This document shows, piece by piece, positions 45,927 through 54,853 of a DNA stretch of 64,000 bases (its first letter is position 1; each line of letters opens with the position of its first letter). The translations under genes and the position numbers were made by a program. This DNA comes from Plebeiibacterium marinum. Its GTDB lineage: Bacteria > Bacteroidota > Bacteroidia > Bacteroidales > Marinilabiliaceae. Under the pieces are notes generated by a model. That model made no database searches. It was not told the origin of the DNA and worked only from the letters and a program-made list of their open reading frames with translations. The stretch is taken from NCBI RefSeq assembly GCF_026013615.1, contig NZ_JAPDPI010000007.1:1-64000 (forward strand). Reading direction: 5' to 3'.

Positions 45927-46628
45927 TTATTGCTGTTTAAGCTTAGCCTTTAACTCTTCCAACGAGTTAGAAGCCTTAACGTTTTTATCCGACAGAACAT
46001 CGTCAATTTCCTCATCGATACTCCTGTTTTCCATTGAAATTTCGCCATAAGCCTCACTCATCGCTTCTTGCTGGGCTACTTTCTCTTTCATTTTTTCCAG
46101 CATAGAAACCGTACCAGAACTATCAATACCGCTTAACTGCTTATTAATTTTTTGTGTTGCACTACTTACCCTGGCCCTTGCCTTTAGGGTGCGCAATTCA
46201 TTTTCATAGCTTGTAATAGTGCTTTTTAGTTTCTTAATATTTTTATCCAGCTGTGAGATATTGGTATCAAAGCGATTTACTTCTTCCTGCGCCCTTGAAG
46301 CAGCTTCCACGGCTTCTTCTTTACGAGACAAGGCTTCTGTTGCCAACCGGTCTGCTTCTGCAACTTCTAATTCGCCCTTTTCGGCTTTTTGAAGTAAAAG
46401 AATAGCCTTTTGCTCATAATTTTTGGCCATTTCCTTATTGGTATTCAAATCTTTCCTGCTCCGGATAGCCATCGCTTTTACCTCTGCAAGTGCCTGAAGG
46501 CTCTTATCCAGATCCTGTTTTAGATCACGGATACCTTGCTCGGTCATTTTGATAGGATCTTCTAACTTATCAACAATAGCATGTGCCTCTGCCTGTCCTA
46601 CTCTGAAAATTCTTTTAAAAATACTCAT
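45927..46628 (-). CDS. pspA: PspA/IM30 (ESCRT-III-like) membrane-stress protein
   Basis: This is a 233-residue, almost wholly helical protein (coiled coil about 20-200) with an N-terminal amphipathic helix (MSIFKRIFRVGQAEAHAIVDKLEDPIKM, core IFKRIFRVGQAEAHAIVD). The block EDPIKMTEQGIRDLKQDLDKSLQALAEVKA (core DPIKMTEQGIRDL) marks the PspA family. PspA proteins form rods and coats that bind negatively charged or damaged inner membranes. It closely resembles YjfJ in context. It lies 12 bases from its neighbours on both sides, so it is co-translated with them. No PspBC/PspF regulators are present. Confidence 0.9.
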   Translation of the reverse strand: MSIFKRIFRVGQAEAHAIVDKLEDPIKMTEQGIRDLKQDLDKSLQALAEVKAMAIRSRKDLNTNKEMAKNYEQKAILLLQKAEKGELEVAEADRLATEALSRKEEAVEAASRAQEEVNRFDTNISQLDKNIKKLKSTITSYENELRTLKARARVSSATQKINKQLSGIDSSGTVSMLEKMKEKVAQQEAMSEAYGEISMENRSIDEEIDDVLSDKNVKASNSLEELKAKLKQQ

Positions 46629-46640
46629 GTGTTTACTTTT

Positions 46641-47036
46641 TTAGGCTTTTGAAAACTCTATTAATTCCTCTGAATACTCTGACAATAACAACTTCAATGA
46701 GTTCAATGTTCCTTCCAACTCATTTAAATCCAGATTTTCCAGTTGCAAAGTATCTCTAAAAATCACTCTGTTTCCTGTTTCATCAAGCGTAAATGCCCCA
46801 TGAACTATTTCCCGGTTTTTTTTAAGAAGTGATTTATAGATTTCCTCTGAACCAGAGCTCATTTCAAAAAGAAGTCCTTCTATTATTACAATACTGTCTT
46901 CACAATCTATAACAATATTGCTGATCCCGTCTTCTTCTTTTTCAATAACTACTAATTCTTCATTTACATCCTCTGATACAATCCTGTATTCAAGGTCTAA
47001 TAGGTAATTTTTTACCTTGTTAAAATATTCGCTCAT
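46641..47036 (-). CDS. YjfI/Tir-chaperone-like small protein
   Basis: This is a 131-residue acidic protein, first gene of the cluster. It lacks a signal peptide and shows the alpha/beta pattern of type III secretion chaperone-like folds (CesT/YbjN): helix KVKNYLLDL, strands ELVVIEKEEDGISNIVIDC, helix SLLKKNREIVHGAFTLD (about 69-85), and strands NRVIFRDTLQLENLDL. Such proteins are often annotated as 'molecular chaperone Tir' in Bacteroidota, and E. coli yjfI (DUF2170) has the same place before its pspA-like gene. Equivalence to YjfI is an inference from position and fold pattern. It ends 12 bases before pspA. Confidence 0.75.
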   Translation of the reverse strand: MSEYFNKVKNYLLDLEYRIVSEDVNEELVVIEKEEDGISNIVIDCEDSIVIIEGLLFEMSSGSEEIYKSLLKKNREIVHGAFTLDETGNRVIFRDTLQLENLDLNELEGTLNSLKLLLSEYSEELIEFSKA

Positions 47037-47239
47037 AGCAAATCAAATAATTGAAAAGGTTTATAAATAATATGAAATCAAATTCCACAAACTCAGTATC
47101 CCAATAAAACTTATTAAAAGTGTCACCTTAAAGAATACATGTATTTAACATTTGTGTTCAAATTGAAAAAACAAGCAGTACACAATAATATGAAATTTAT
47201 GGTTATTTTACAATATCCCAAACGCTAGTTTTTTGTTAA

Positions 47240-48679
47240 TTATTGTTTACGACGTACAATTAGTAATCCTAAAAACATAAAGCACCCGTTCATAATCAGC
47301 TTTTCATAACCCAGGGCAAAACCAAACCAGCGCAATGCATTATAATCCAAAACTCCCGTAATTACAGGTGCTACAATTGCTAAAACCGGAATCCAGTTAT
47401 CTTTAACCTCAATTTTGGTAAACAGGCCAAAGGCATACATACCCAACAAAGGGCCGTAGGTGTACCCGGCCAATATAAATATAGTGCTGATAATGCTGTC
47501 TGCTTTAAACACCCTGAATAGAATAATCACCAACATCAGTAGCACTGAAAATGAAAGATGCACCAGCATCCTTTTTCTTTTGGAGAGTTCCTCACCATGT
47601 TTTGTTCCTAATATATCTACCGAAAACGAGGTGGTTAAGGAGGTCAGGGCGGAATCTGCACTACTGTAGGCAGCAGCTACCAGGCCTATTATAAAAAACA
47701 CCCCTACTATTGCGGGTAATGATCCGCTGTTTACAATAACCGGGAACAAATCATCTGAACGTTCGGGCAATGCGATTCCCTGCTGATGCGCAAAAGTATA
47801 AAGCAATACTCCTAATGAAAGGAAAAGTATGTTTGTTGGAATAAAGGCAAATCCATACCATTTCATGTTTTTTTGTGCGTCCTTTAAGTTTTTACACGAA
47901 AGGTTTTTCTGCATCATATCCTGATCCAGCCCGGTCATAACAATGGTAATAAACGCCCCGGTAACAAACTGCTTAAAAAAGTTTTGCTTCGAATGCCAGT
48001 CGTCAAAAACAAAAACACGACTCAGCTCACTGCTATTAATCAGGTCTACAACTCCCGGCATATCAAGTTGCATAGATTTAGCAATATAAACTATGGTAAT
48101 AACAACAGAGGTAAGCATAAACAGGGTTTGAAGCATATCTGTCCATATAATGGTTTTAATCCCACCCCTGAAAGTATAAATCCAAATTAAGGCTATGGTT
48201 ATAAAAACGGTAATAGCAAACGGAATCCCCAATGCGTTAAACAAACTAATTTGAAGCACGTTGGCCATTAAATACAGTCGTGCCGAAGCGCCAATTGTTC
48301 TTGATACCAAAAAAAGCCATGCCCCGGTTTTATAACCAAAAAAACCAAAGCGTTTTTCGAGGTAGGTATATATCGATGTCAGGTTCAACCTGTAATACAC
48401 GGGAAGCAACACATGTGCTATAACCAGGTAACCAATAAAATACCCCCCTACCATTTGAAGATAGGAAAACTGGGTTGCCTTTACCCAGCCCGGTACGGAG
48501 ATAAATGTTACACCCGACAAACTGGCTCCGATCATACCGATGGAAACAATATACCAGGGCGACTGCCTGTTTCCTAAAAAAAAGTTTTTGTTATCTGATT
48601 TTTTCCCGGTAACATATGAAATTATCATTAAAACGATAAAATACAGTGCCACAAGCAATCCGGTATATTGTGGTTTCAT
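47240..48679 (-). CDS. sodium:solute symporter (SSS family)
   Basis: This is a 479-residue transporter with about 13 hydrophobic helices. The SSS core is visible: GMIGASLSGVTFISVPGWV (core GASLSGVTFISVPG, about 50-65), YTFRGGIKTIIWTDMLQ (about 168-184), GLDQDMMQKNLSCKN (about 248-262) and AAYSSADSALTSLTTSF (about 337-353). The A..SSADSALTSL segment is the helix with the Na2-site serines and threonine. Substrate unknown; with Na+-NQR in the genome a sodium gradient would be available. It is separated from the PspA cluster by 203 bp of AT-rich DNA. Confidence 0.9.
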   Translation of the reverse strand: MKPQYTGLLVALYFIVLMIISYVTGKKSDNKNFFLGNRQSPWYIVSIGMIGASLSGVTFISVPGWVKATQFSYLQMVGGYFIGYLVIAHVLLPVYYRLNLTSIYTYLEKRFGFFGYKTGAWLFLVSRTIGASARLYLMANVLQISLFNALGIPFAITVFITIALIWIYTFRGGIKTIIWTDMLQTLFMLTSVVITIVYIAKSMQLDMPGVVDLINSSELSRVFVFDDWHSKQNFFKQFVTGAFITIVMTGLDQDMMQKNLSCKNLKDAQKNMKWYGFAFIPTNILFLSLGVLLYTFAHQQGIALPERSDDLFPVIVNSGSLPAIVGVFFIIGLVAAAYSSADSALTSLTTSFSVDILGTKHGEELSKRKRMLVHLSFSVLLMLVIILFRVFKADSIISTIFILAGYTYGPLLGMYAFGLFTKIEVKDNWIPVLAIVAPVITGVLDYNALRWFGFALGYEKLIMNGCFMFLGLLIVRRKQ

Positions 48680-49148
48680 ACGCTTATTCCATTATTAGTT
48701 TCAACAAATATAAAAAACTTATCCAGAATCGGGCATTTGTTGAATTTGAAGACAGCTAAGCCTGGCCAATACAACAAAAGAGAGCCGCTAAAGGCAAAAA
48801 TGTATAAAAAAGCACATTCACTCATTACCTTTTTATACCTTACTTCACACCTTATAGGTGACTGCAATAAACCAAACTCGCAATTACATCACAAATACTA
48901 CACTATTTCTTCACTATTCCTTCACTACTGCTTCACTGATTTGAGTTTTATTGTGGAGAAATAGTGAAGAACATCTGAAGCATGTATGTATTAATTGCAC
49001 ACTTGATATATAGCAGTCCCCTATCAGGTGCATTGCAGATTAGTACAAGCATGGTGTTTTATTAAATCCGACCTTTTGAACAACTATAGATAAGTTTCGG
49101 CATCATTATTTCAAAAAGCTAAAACATATTAACCAAAAATCTCACGTT
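48680..49148. other. intergenic gap with no gene
   Basis: This 469-bp AT-rich stretch lies between the divergent SSS and DUF6266 genes. The frames present are short and lack coding character. It contains the 11-bp tandem repeat and hairpin at 48901-48966; nothing else stands out. Confidence 0.6.
48901..48966. repeat. 11-bp tandem repeat closed by an inverted arm
   Basis: ACTATTTCTTC, ACTATTCCTTC and ACTACTGCTTC follow one another (48902-48934), with a degenerate fourth unit. The first copy pairs with GTGGAGAAATAGTG at 48953-48966, giving a 14-bp stem with one wobble that encloses the repeats. Confidence 0.6.
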
Positions 49149-49778
49149 ATGGCTATTTTATCAAAAGGAATATTAGGACCCGGAAGCGGGAAAGTTGGTA
49201 ACCTTGTAATGTTCTCACGGTATGGAGTTAATATCTTAAGGACTGTACCAAAAAGAAAACCAAAGAAAACACCAGGCAGATTAGCACAGAGGCAAAAAAT
49301 GGGATTGGTTCACGAATTTCTTCGTCCTGCAAAAATAATTATTCACAAAACCTTTAAAAACGAGGTTCCTACCAGAAGTCCATATCAGGCTGCCCAGTCA
49401 TATCATCTTAAACATGCCATTGCCGGGGAATACCCCAATCAATATATTGATATGCAAAAGGCACTGGTTTCGCATGGAGACATTCCGCTACCTGAAAATA
49501 TCAGTTTTTCTGTTTCTGACGAAGGGATACACCTCAGCTGGGATCCTTATTTTGACAGTCCGAAAGCAGCCAATTCAGATTCTTTGGTATTTATGTGGAG
49601 ATATAGGCAAAGTTATATGGTTGATCATATGCCTGTTGGTGTACGCAGAGCAACAGGGGAATTTTTATGGAATAAGTTTACAACCGACAACATTAGCGAT
49701 TATACCATATGGATTGCTTTTAGAAATTGGAGAGAAACAGAATACAGCAACAGTTTTTGTTTACAGATTGCCCAATAA
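49149..49778 (+). CDS. DUF6266 family protein
   Basis: This is a 209-residue protein with the DUF6266 N-terminal block GILGPGSGKVGNLVMFSRYG (core GSGKVGNLV, about 12-20) followed by RTVPKRKPKKTPGRLAQRQKM (core RLAQRQKM), a basic stretch that recurs in the family. The rest is mixed alpha/beta with WDPYFDSPKAANSDSL and WIAFRNWRETEYSNS. There is no signal peptide. Function unknown; in Bacteroidota such genes often occur singly and patchily. It is flanked by long AT-rich DNA on one side and a foldback element on the other. Confidence 0.7.
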   Translation: MAILSKGILGPGSGKVGNLVMFSRYGVNILRTVPKRKPKKTPGRLAQRQKMGLVHEFLRPAKIIIHKTFKNEVPTRSPYQAAQSYHLKHAIAGEYPNQYIDMQKALVSHGDIPLPENISFSVSDEGIHLSWDPYFDSPKAANSDSLVFMWRYRQSYMVDHMPVGVRRATGEFLWNKFTTDNISDYTIWIAFRNWRETEYSNSFCLQIAQ

Positions 49779-49813
49779 ACTATGGCGCCAATTGAATGAA
49801 AGAAATAGTACTT

Positions 49814-49951
49814 GCAAGAAAACTCCAGAAATTTTTGTTAGCCCACCCACACCACTCAGCCTAAAGGGGAAGTTGCTTCCGCACAGTGCGTTGGAGTTTT
49901 CCCCTTTAGGGGAATCAAAGGGGTGAGCGTAGGAATCATGAATTTTCTTGC
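49814..49951. repeat. foldback (MITE-like) element, copy B
   Basis: This 138-bp element has ends GCAAGAAAACTC (49814-49825) and GAATTTTCTTGC (49940-49951), one mismatch from copy A at 41321-41487. Internally AAAGGGGAAG and CCCCTTTAGGGG form hairpins around CACAGTGCG, and GGGGTGAGCG is shared with copy A. It follows the DUF6266 gene by 35 bases. Confidence 0.7.
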
Positions 49952-50073
49952 AGGAACTAAATAGTTATCTGCCTGTTGTTAGAAAACCATTAATTCAATA
50001 TCCTATAATTTTTTGCATGCGGCAAACATAGGTTATAAAGATTTAAACTTCATTGCAACCTATCGGCTGCTCT

Positions 50074-50100
50074 GCCCAAAGAATTTTCTTACCTTTGGGC
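50074..50100 (+). promoter_or_regulatory. palindrome overlapping the recR -7 element
   Basis: GCCCAAAG and CTTTGGGC form a perfect 8-bp dyad with an 11-base centre. The -7-like TACCTTTG (50090-50097) lies inside its right arm, 25 bp before the recR ATG. It could be an operator or chance; the -33 TTTG is not obvious. Confidence 0.35.
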
Positions 50101-50121
50101 GGCAAAAAATTTTAAAGGGTT

Positions 50122-50748
50122 ATGAACACCGATAGCTTTCCATCGCAAATACTTGAAAATGCAGTTAAGGAATTTTCCCAACTCCCTGGGGTAGGCAGAA
50201 AAAGTGCATTGAGACTCGTGCTATTCTTGCTTAAGCAGGAAAAAAATGATGTTTTGCGATTTTCGGATGCATTAAAAAAACTTTGCGAAGAAATAGTTTA
50301 CTGCAAAGTATGTTACAACCTTTCAGATACCGAAGTGTGCGACATCTGCTCCAGCACAAAAAGGGATCATTCCACCGTTTGCGTAGTTGAAAACATTAAA
50401 GATGTAATGGCCATTGAAAACACACAACAGTTTTTTGGTGTTTACCATGTGCTGGGAGGCATCATATCACCTATGGATGGCATTGGCCCTGATGATTTGA
50501 CCATAAAACCCCTTGAAGACAGGGTAAATTCCGGAGAAATAAAGGAACTGATTTTTGCACTTCCCACAACAATGGAAGGGGACACAACAAATTTTTATTT
50601 ATTCCGTAAGTTTAATAATCATGATATTAAAATAACAACCCTGGCCCGAGGCGTATCAATTGGCGACGAGCTTGAATATACCGATGAAGTTACCTTGGGG
50701 AGATCATTGATCAATCGCACCCCTTTTGAGTCGAGCATGAAATTATAA
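50122..50748 (+). CDS. recR: recombination mediator protein RecR
   Basis: This is a 208-residue RecR, which with RecO/RecF helps load RecA on gapped DNA. Domains in order: helix-hairpin-helix ([18 protein letters not shown], core [11 protein letters not shown]), C4 zinc finger ([16 protein letters not shown], about 56-71), Toprim ([15 protein letters not shown]) and the C-terminal Walker-like block [15 protein letters not shown]. Length is standard. It heads a short plus-strand run with the next membrane protein 42 bases downstream. Confidence 0.95.
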   Translation: MNTDSFPSQILENAVKEFSQLPGVGRKSALRLVLFLLKQEKNDVLRFSDALKKLCEEIVYCKVCYNLSDTEVCDICSSTKRDHSTVCVVENIKDVMAIENTQQFFGVYHVLGGIISPMDGIGPDDLTIKPLEDRVNSGEIKELIFALPTTMEGDTTNFYLFRKFNNHDIKITTLARGVSIGDELEYTDEVTLGRSLINRTPFESSMKL

Positions 50749-50790
50749 AATACATAGTAAACACAAATCATAAATTTGACAAATAGAAAG

Positions 50791-51261
50791 ATGCAAGCTG
50801 ACATAAAAAAACAATTTAAAACTTTAAACATCTTATATGCCGCTATTCTGGTATCCATATCACTGGCTGCACTATTTACGGTATTTTTTGTTTTCAGATC
50901 AGGACACCTGCCCATATTCGATGCAGAACACCAGGCATTAATAAAAACCGTTGTAATTATTTCCCTATTGGTTGGCATTCCGGTAAGCCACATATTTTTT
51001 TACAAAAAAATAAAACACATCAATCCCGACATACAAGTAGTAAACAAACTTAGGTTTTACCAAACCGCATTTATTGTTAGGGTAGCCATGCTCGAGGCCA
51101 TTGGTCTTATAGCCTTAATTGGATATTTAGTAACTGCCGATAAATCATTTTTATATATGTTTGCCGTAGTTTTTATACTATTCATGATTCATGCCCCAAC
51201 CAAAAATAAATTGTGCAGTGATTTAAATTTAAGCGAACAGGAAGAAGAGTTACTTTTTTAA
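50791..51261 (+). CDS. four-helix membrane protein, unknown function
   Basis: This is a 156-residue protein with four hydrophobic helices (about 17-37, 52-70, 95-110 and 115-133), short loops and a charged C-terminus (SEQEEELLF). No signal peptide or known motif is seen. The frame is open from a TTG at 50776, but the ATG at 50791 is preferred. It lies between recR and a HAD-like gene, a layout I believe recurs in Bacteroidota but cannot verify here. Confidence 0.65.
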   Translation: MQADIKKQFKTLNILYAAILVSISLAALFTVFFVFRSGHLPIFDAEHQALIKTVVIISLLVGIPVSHIFFYKKIKHINPDIQVVNKLRFYQTAFIVRVAMLEAIGLIALIGYLVTADKSFLYMFAVVFILFMIHAPTKNKLCSDLNLSEQEEELLF

Positions 51262-51308
51262 ATTATTACCATACAACACAAGAAATTTAAAAACGATTCG
51301 TTATTACA

Positions 51309-51737
51309 ATGATTATAGCTGTTGATTTTGACGGAACTATTGTTGAGCACAAATATCCTGCTATCGGGAAGGAAAAGATTTTTGCTTTTGATACATTAAA
51401 AGCAATGCAGAAAGAAGGGCATCTGCTTATATTATGGACCTACAGGTCGGGAAAAGAGCTGGATGCTGCCGTTGAATATTGCCGAAAGAAAGGAATTGAA
51501 TTTTATGCTGTCAACAAAAGCTATCCGGAAGAAAAGTTTGACGAAGCCACTGCCAGCCGTAAAATAAATGCCGACATGTTTATTGACGACAGGAACATTG
51601 GCGGTTTTTATGGGTGGGGCGAAATATGGCAAGAGCTAAAATTAGGAGGTGATGAAGAAAGTGCCAGAATGAGACAACGGATGGAAAATACTTCCGGGAA
51701 TCTTCTGACCAAACTCCTCAGATTCTTATTGGGTTAA
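51309..51737 (+). CDS. small HAD-like phosphatase family protein
   Basis: This is a 142-residue capless HAD-fold protein. The nucleophile motif is VDFDGT (5-10), with motif II TYRSG (about 44) and the metal-binding FIDDRNIGG (about 91-99). The family includes small Bacteroides proteins of uncertain substrate. The C-terminal ~35 residues are charged and helical. Activity on a small phosphorylated metabolite is likely; the substrate is unknown. Confidence 0.75.
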   Translation: MIIAVDFDGTIVEHKYPAIGKEKIFAFDTLKAMQKEGHLLILWTYRSGKELDAAVEYCRKKGIEFYAVNKSYPEEKFDEATASRKINADMFIDDRNIGGFYGWGEIWQELKLGGDEESARMRQRMENTSGNLLTKLLRFLLG

Positions 51738-51798
51738 CACCACGCTTTCACTTTTGCATTAATAGATAATGAAGGCATGGTACGTTTGTAAAAAGTAA

Positions 51799-52929
51799 AT
51801 GGAATTGGATTTATCTGTAGTTATTGTAAGTTATAATGCTGTTGATTTTTTAAGGATTTGTTTGCACTCAGTCTTTGCTGCGTGCCACAACCTAAAGGCA
51901 GAAGTTTTTGTTGTTGACAATAACTCGGCAGATAATTCGGCAGAAATGGTAAGTCAGGAATTTCCCCAATGCCATCTTATTGCAAACAAACACAATCCCG
52001 GATTTTCAATTGCCAATAACCAGGCTATCCAGATAGCTCAGGGAAAATACATTTTAGTTTTAAACCCGGATACCATACTGGCCGAAGATACGCTTGAGAA
52101 AACACTCTCCTTTTTAAATAAAAATCAAAATATTGGTGGACTAGGAATCAGAATGATAGATGGAACAGGTCAGTTTTTGCCCGAATCCAAAAGAGGTCTC
52201 CCAACACCATGGGCTTCATTCTGCAAGATGTCGGGTCTCTCGTCCATCTTTCACAAAAGCAAAATATTTAACCAATACCATAAAGGATATATCGACTCAA
52301 ACAGCAATGCCATAACAGAAGTGCTCTCCGGAGCCTTTATGTGCCTGAAAAAAGCAGCATTAGAAAAGACAGGATTGTTTGACGAAGATTTTTTTATGTA
52401 TGGTGAAGATATTGATTTATCCTACCGCCTGATTAAGGCAGGGTATGATAACTTTTATTTTGCAGAATCGTCCATAATCCATTTTAAAGGAGAAAGCACC
52501 AACAAGGACAAAATATACAGAGACCGCTTTTACAAAGCCATGGTTCAGTTTGCACAAAAGCATTTTAGCAAAAGCTATGGGTTTGTATTCAGCCTGCTGA
52601 TCAACACGGGCATCAATATAATCAAATTTTCATCTGCCGTTCACCGGGACAAACCAACTCCCCGGGCAGGCATTTTAAACTATTATTCCATTGACTCCCC
52701 CATTAATATTGAAAACAACATAAAAACCACACCAATAACCGAAGAGGGTTTGGCTGATGTAACAAATGGAATCATCGTTTTCCCCATTCAGAAAATCACC
52801 TATAAAAAGATGATCCGGATCATGACTAAATACGGCCCGAAATTCAGATACCGTTTTTGGTTAGATGAAAAGAAAACACTTATGGGCAGCGACAAAAAAT
52901 ACCACAAAGGAGACGTTCAGCATTATTAA
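51799..52929 (+). CDS. glycosyltransferase family 2
   Basis: This is a 376-residue GT-A enzyme of the rhamnosyltransferase-like type. VVIVSYNAVDFLRICLHSV (core VIVSYN, about 7-12), VVDNNSADNS, the metal-site equivalent LNPDTIL and FMYGEDIDLSYRL (about 198-210) are the standard motifs. The last ~110 residues carry an amphipathic region and a basic tail. It probably adds a sugar to a cell-surface glycan on the cytoplasmic side. No sugar-nucleotide genes are adjacent. Confidence 0.87.
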   Translation: MELDLSVVIVSYNAVDFLRICLHSVFAACHNLKAEVFVVDNNSADNSAEMVSQEFPQCHLIANKHNPGFSIANNQAIQIAQGKYILVLNPDTILAEDTLEKTLSFLNKNQNIGGLGIRMIDGTGQFLPESKRGLPTPWASFCKMSGLSSIFHKSKIFNQYHKGYIDSNSNAITEVLSGAFMCLKKAALEKTGLFDEDFFMYGEDIDLSYRLIKAGYDNFYFAESSIIHFKGESTNKDKIYRDRFYKAMVQFAQKHFSKSYGFVFSLLINTGINIIKFSSAVHRDKPTPRAGILNYYSIDSPINIENNIKTTPITEEGLADVTNGIIVFPIQKITYKKMIRIMTKYGPKFRYRFWLDEKKTLMGSDKKYHKGDVQHY

Positions 52930-53162
52930 TTGTTGATAAATAAAAACATTTGCATATTTTTATAGATATTTCAGAAAACGAAGATCTATAAAATAAAACG
53001 AACATATCCTGATTCTCACCTAAAAGGATAATTAAATTTATTTGAGAGAACCTGTCATGATTGAGTATTAAAAACACGGGATGACGAATAAAAAGCTTTT
53101 TACTTCAAAACGCCATTCATCAATCTTGATACATGAATCCGGATACTAATTTATTAGAGTAT

Positions 53163-54752
53163 ATGAAAAAGCAGTTAACGGTAACACTCCTCATACTTTT
53201 ATTGTTCAATATTTCTTTCGGACAAGATAAAACCTATAAAAAGCAGATCACAAAAGCAAACCATTATATCAACATTGAAAACTACGCAAAAGCTGCTGAG
53301 ATTTACGACGAACTCCTAAAGGAATACCCCACAGATTCGTTTGTGCTATTTAAGGCCGGCGAATGCTTTTTATTTTCAGAAGGAAGAATAAAACAAGCGG
53401 TAGAAATATTAGAGAAAGTAGTGAAACAATACCCCATTGAAAATAAAAACAGTATAGAAGCCATTGAATCCCGTTTTTACCTGGGGCAGGCATACCATCT
53501 GGATTACCAGTTTGAAAAAGCCTTAAAAACATATGAGCTGCTTAATAACCAGATACCTGCAAAAAAGAAAGATGCCATAAAAAAAATAGAACGGGAGGTT
53601 GGCTATTGTACCTCTGCCATTGAACTCATGAAAAATCCGGTACAGTTTAAAATTTCAAACCTTGGCCCACTGGTTAACACAGAGTTTGATGAACACAGTC
53701 CCATCATAAACCTTACAGAAGACCTGCTCATATTCACTTCAAACAGAGAAACAGAAGAGTCATTAAAGATGGCTTCGGGTATCAGTGATGAAAACGTTTA
53801 CTTTTCATTGTGGCGCGAGGGCAGGTGGATAACCACCAGAGCACTTGATATTAACACCAAAGGAAACAACGCCAGCATCGGCATTTCTCCTGATGGTAAA
53901 ACTTTGCTTTTTTATCAAAACGATGGTGCCATCGGCAATATTTACACCAGTACTCTAAAAAACGACAAATGGGGAGAACTGGAAAAATTACCAGCTCCCA
54001 TCAACTCTATGGCAAACGAAACCCATGCCTCATTTTCACTGGATGGGAATACTATTTTCTTTAGCAGCGACCGCATAGGAGGGTTCGGAGGGAAAGACCT
54101 GTATAAATCTACCAAGCTTCCCAATGGAGAATGGGGAAAAGTTGTGAATCTGGGTTCCGGAATCAATACAGAACTGGACGAAGAGAGCCCTTATATACAC
54201 CCCAACGGAAAAACTCTTTACTTTAGCTCAGAAAGCCATAATTCAATGGGAGGCTTTGACATCTTTTCTGCCAGCACAGACAGTTCAGGCGTTTGGGACA
54301 ATGTAACCAACATTGGATACCCCATAAACACTCCATTTGACGACTTGTTTTTTGCACCAACCGTTAATGAGCAAAGAGTTTACTACGCTTCAAAACGTAA
54401 TGACAGCTTTGGAGGATCCGACCTTTATTTATTAGAATTTCCCGACAACGCTCCCAACGCACTAACCGTTGTAGGAGGCTTTATATTTAACCAGGATGGA
54501 GACCCCGCTGCGGATGCCCATATCTCTATCATCAATAAAAAAACCGGCAACAAAGAAGGCGTATATCGCCCATCTCAGAGTAACGGTAAATATATTGTGA
54601 TAATTCCTGCCGACACCGATTATCTAATGGAAATAAAAATGAAAGGCTACAAAACCATTTTGAAAGATTTCAATATCCCATCAGGAAATGCGTTTGCCAG
54701 AAAAGGTCATACTTTTTACCTTGATCCAATACTGCTTGAAAAGGATCAATAA
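53163..54752 (+). CDS. TPR/PD40 beta-propeller envelope protein, copy 1
   Basis: This is a 529-residue secreted protein: signal peptide (MKKQLTVTLLILLLFNISFGQ), two or more TPR-like repeats (about 25-150), a PD40/WD40-like propeller with repeated SPDGKTLLF, SLDGNTIFFSSDR and HPNGKTLYFSSESHNSMGG blocks (about 180-420), and a C-terminal carboxypeptidase-regulatory-like beta domain (GGFIFNQDGDPAADAHISI). The layout is that of PorE-type T9SS/peptidoglycan-linking proteins, but no OmpA domain follows. The ATG at 53163 is fixed by the signal peptide. The next gene is a paralogue. Confidence 0.75.
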   Translation: MKKQLTVTLLILLLFNISFGQDKTYKKQITKANHYINIENYAKAAEIYDELLKEYPTDSFVLFKAGECFLFSEGRIKQAVEILEKVVKQYPIENKNSIEAIESRFYLGQAYHLDYQFEKALKTYELLNNQIPAKKKDAIKKIEREVGYCTSAIELMKNPVQFKISNLGPLVNTEFDEHSPIINLTEDLLIFTSNRETEESLKMASGISDENVYFSLWREGRWITTRALDINTKGNNASIGISPDGKTLLFYQNDGAIGNIYTSTLKNDKWGELEKLPAPINSMANETHASFSLDGNTIFFSSDRIGGFGGKDLYKSTKLPNGEWGKVVNLGSGINTELDEESPYIHPNGKTLYFSSESHNSMGGFDIFSASTDSSGVWDNVTNIGYPINTPFDDLFFAPTVNEQRVYYASKRNDSFGGSDLYLLEFPDNAPNALTVVGGFIFNQDGDPAADAHISIINKKTGNKEGVYRPSQSNGKYIVIIPADTDYLMEIKMKGYKTILKDFNIPSGNAFARKGHTFYLDPILLEKDQ

Positions 54753-54853
54753 TACACTTTTAAACCAAAGCACATAAAAACAAATAACGGCACAACACAA
54801 CTTAGATCAAATAACTATTATTGTTTATCAAAGATATTAAACCCATTATGTAA

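Larger units (their letters stand above)
49779..50121. other. intergenic gap with foldback element and recR promoter region
   Basis: This 343-bp gap contains foldback copy B (49814-49951) and the palindrome over the recR -7 box (50074-50100). I see no gene in it. Confidence 0.6.

Noticed and set aside
48668-48964. 98-codon plus-strand frame after the symporter gene
   Set aside because: It begins antisense within the symporter start, ends in the tandem repeat, and has no coding character.
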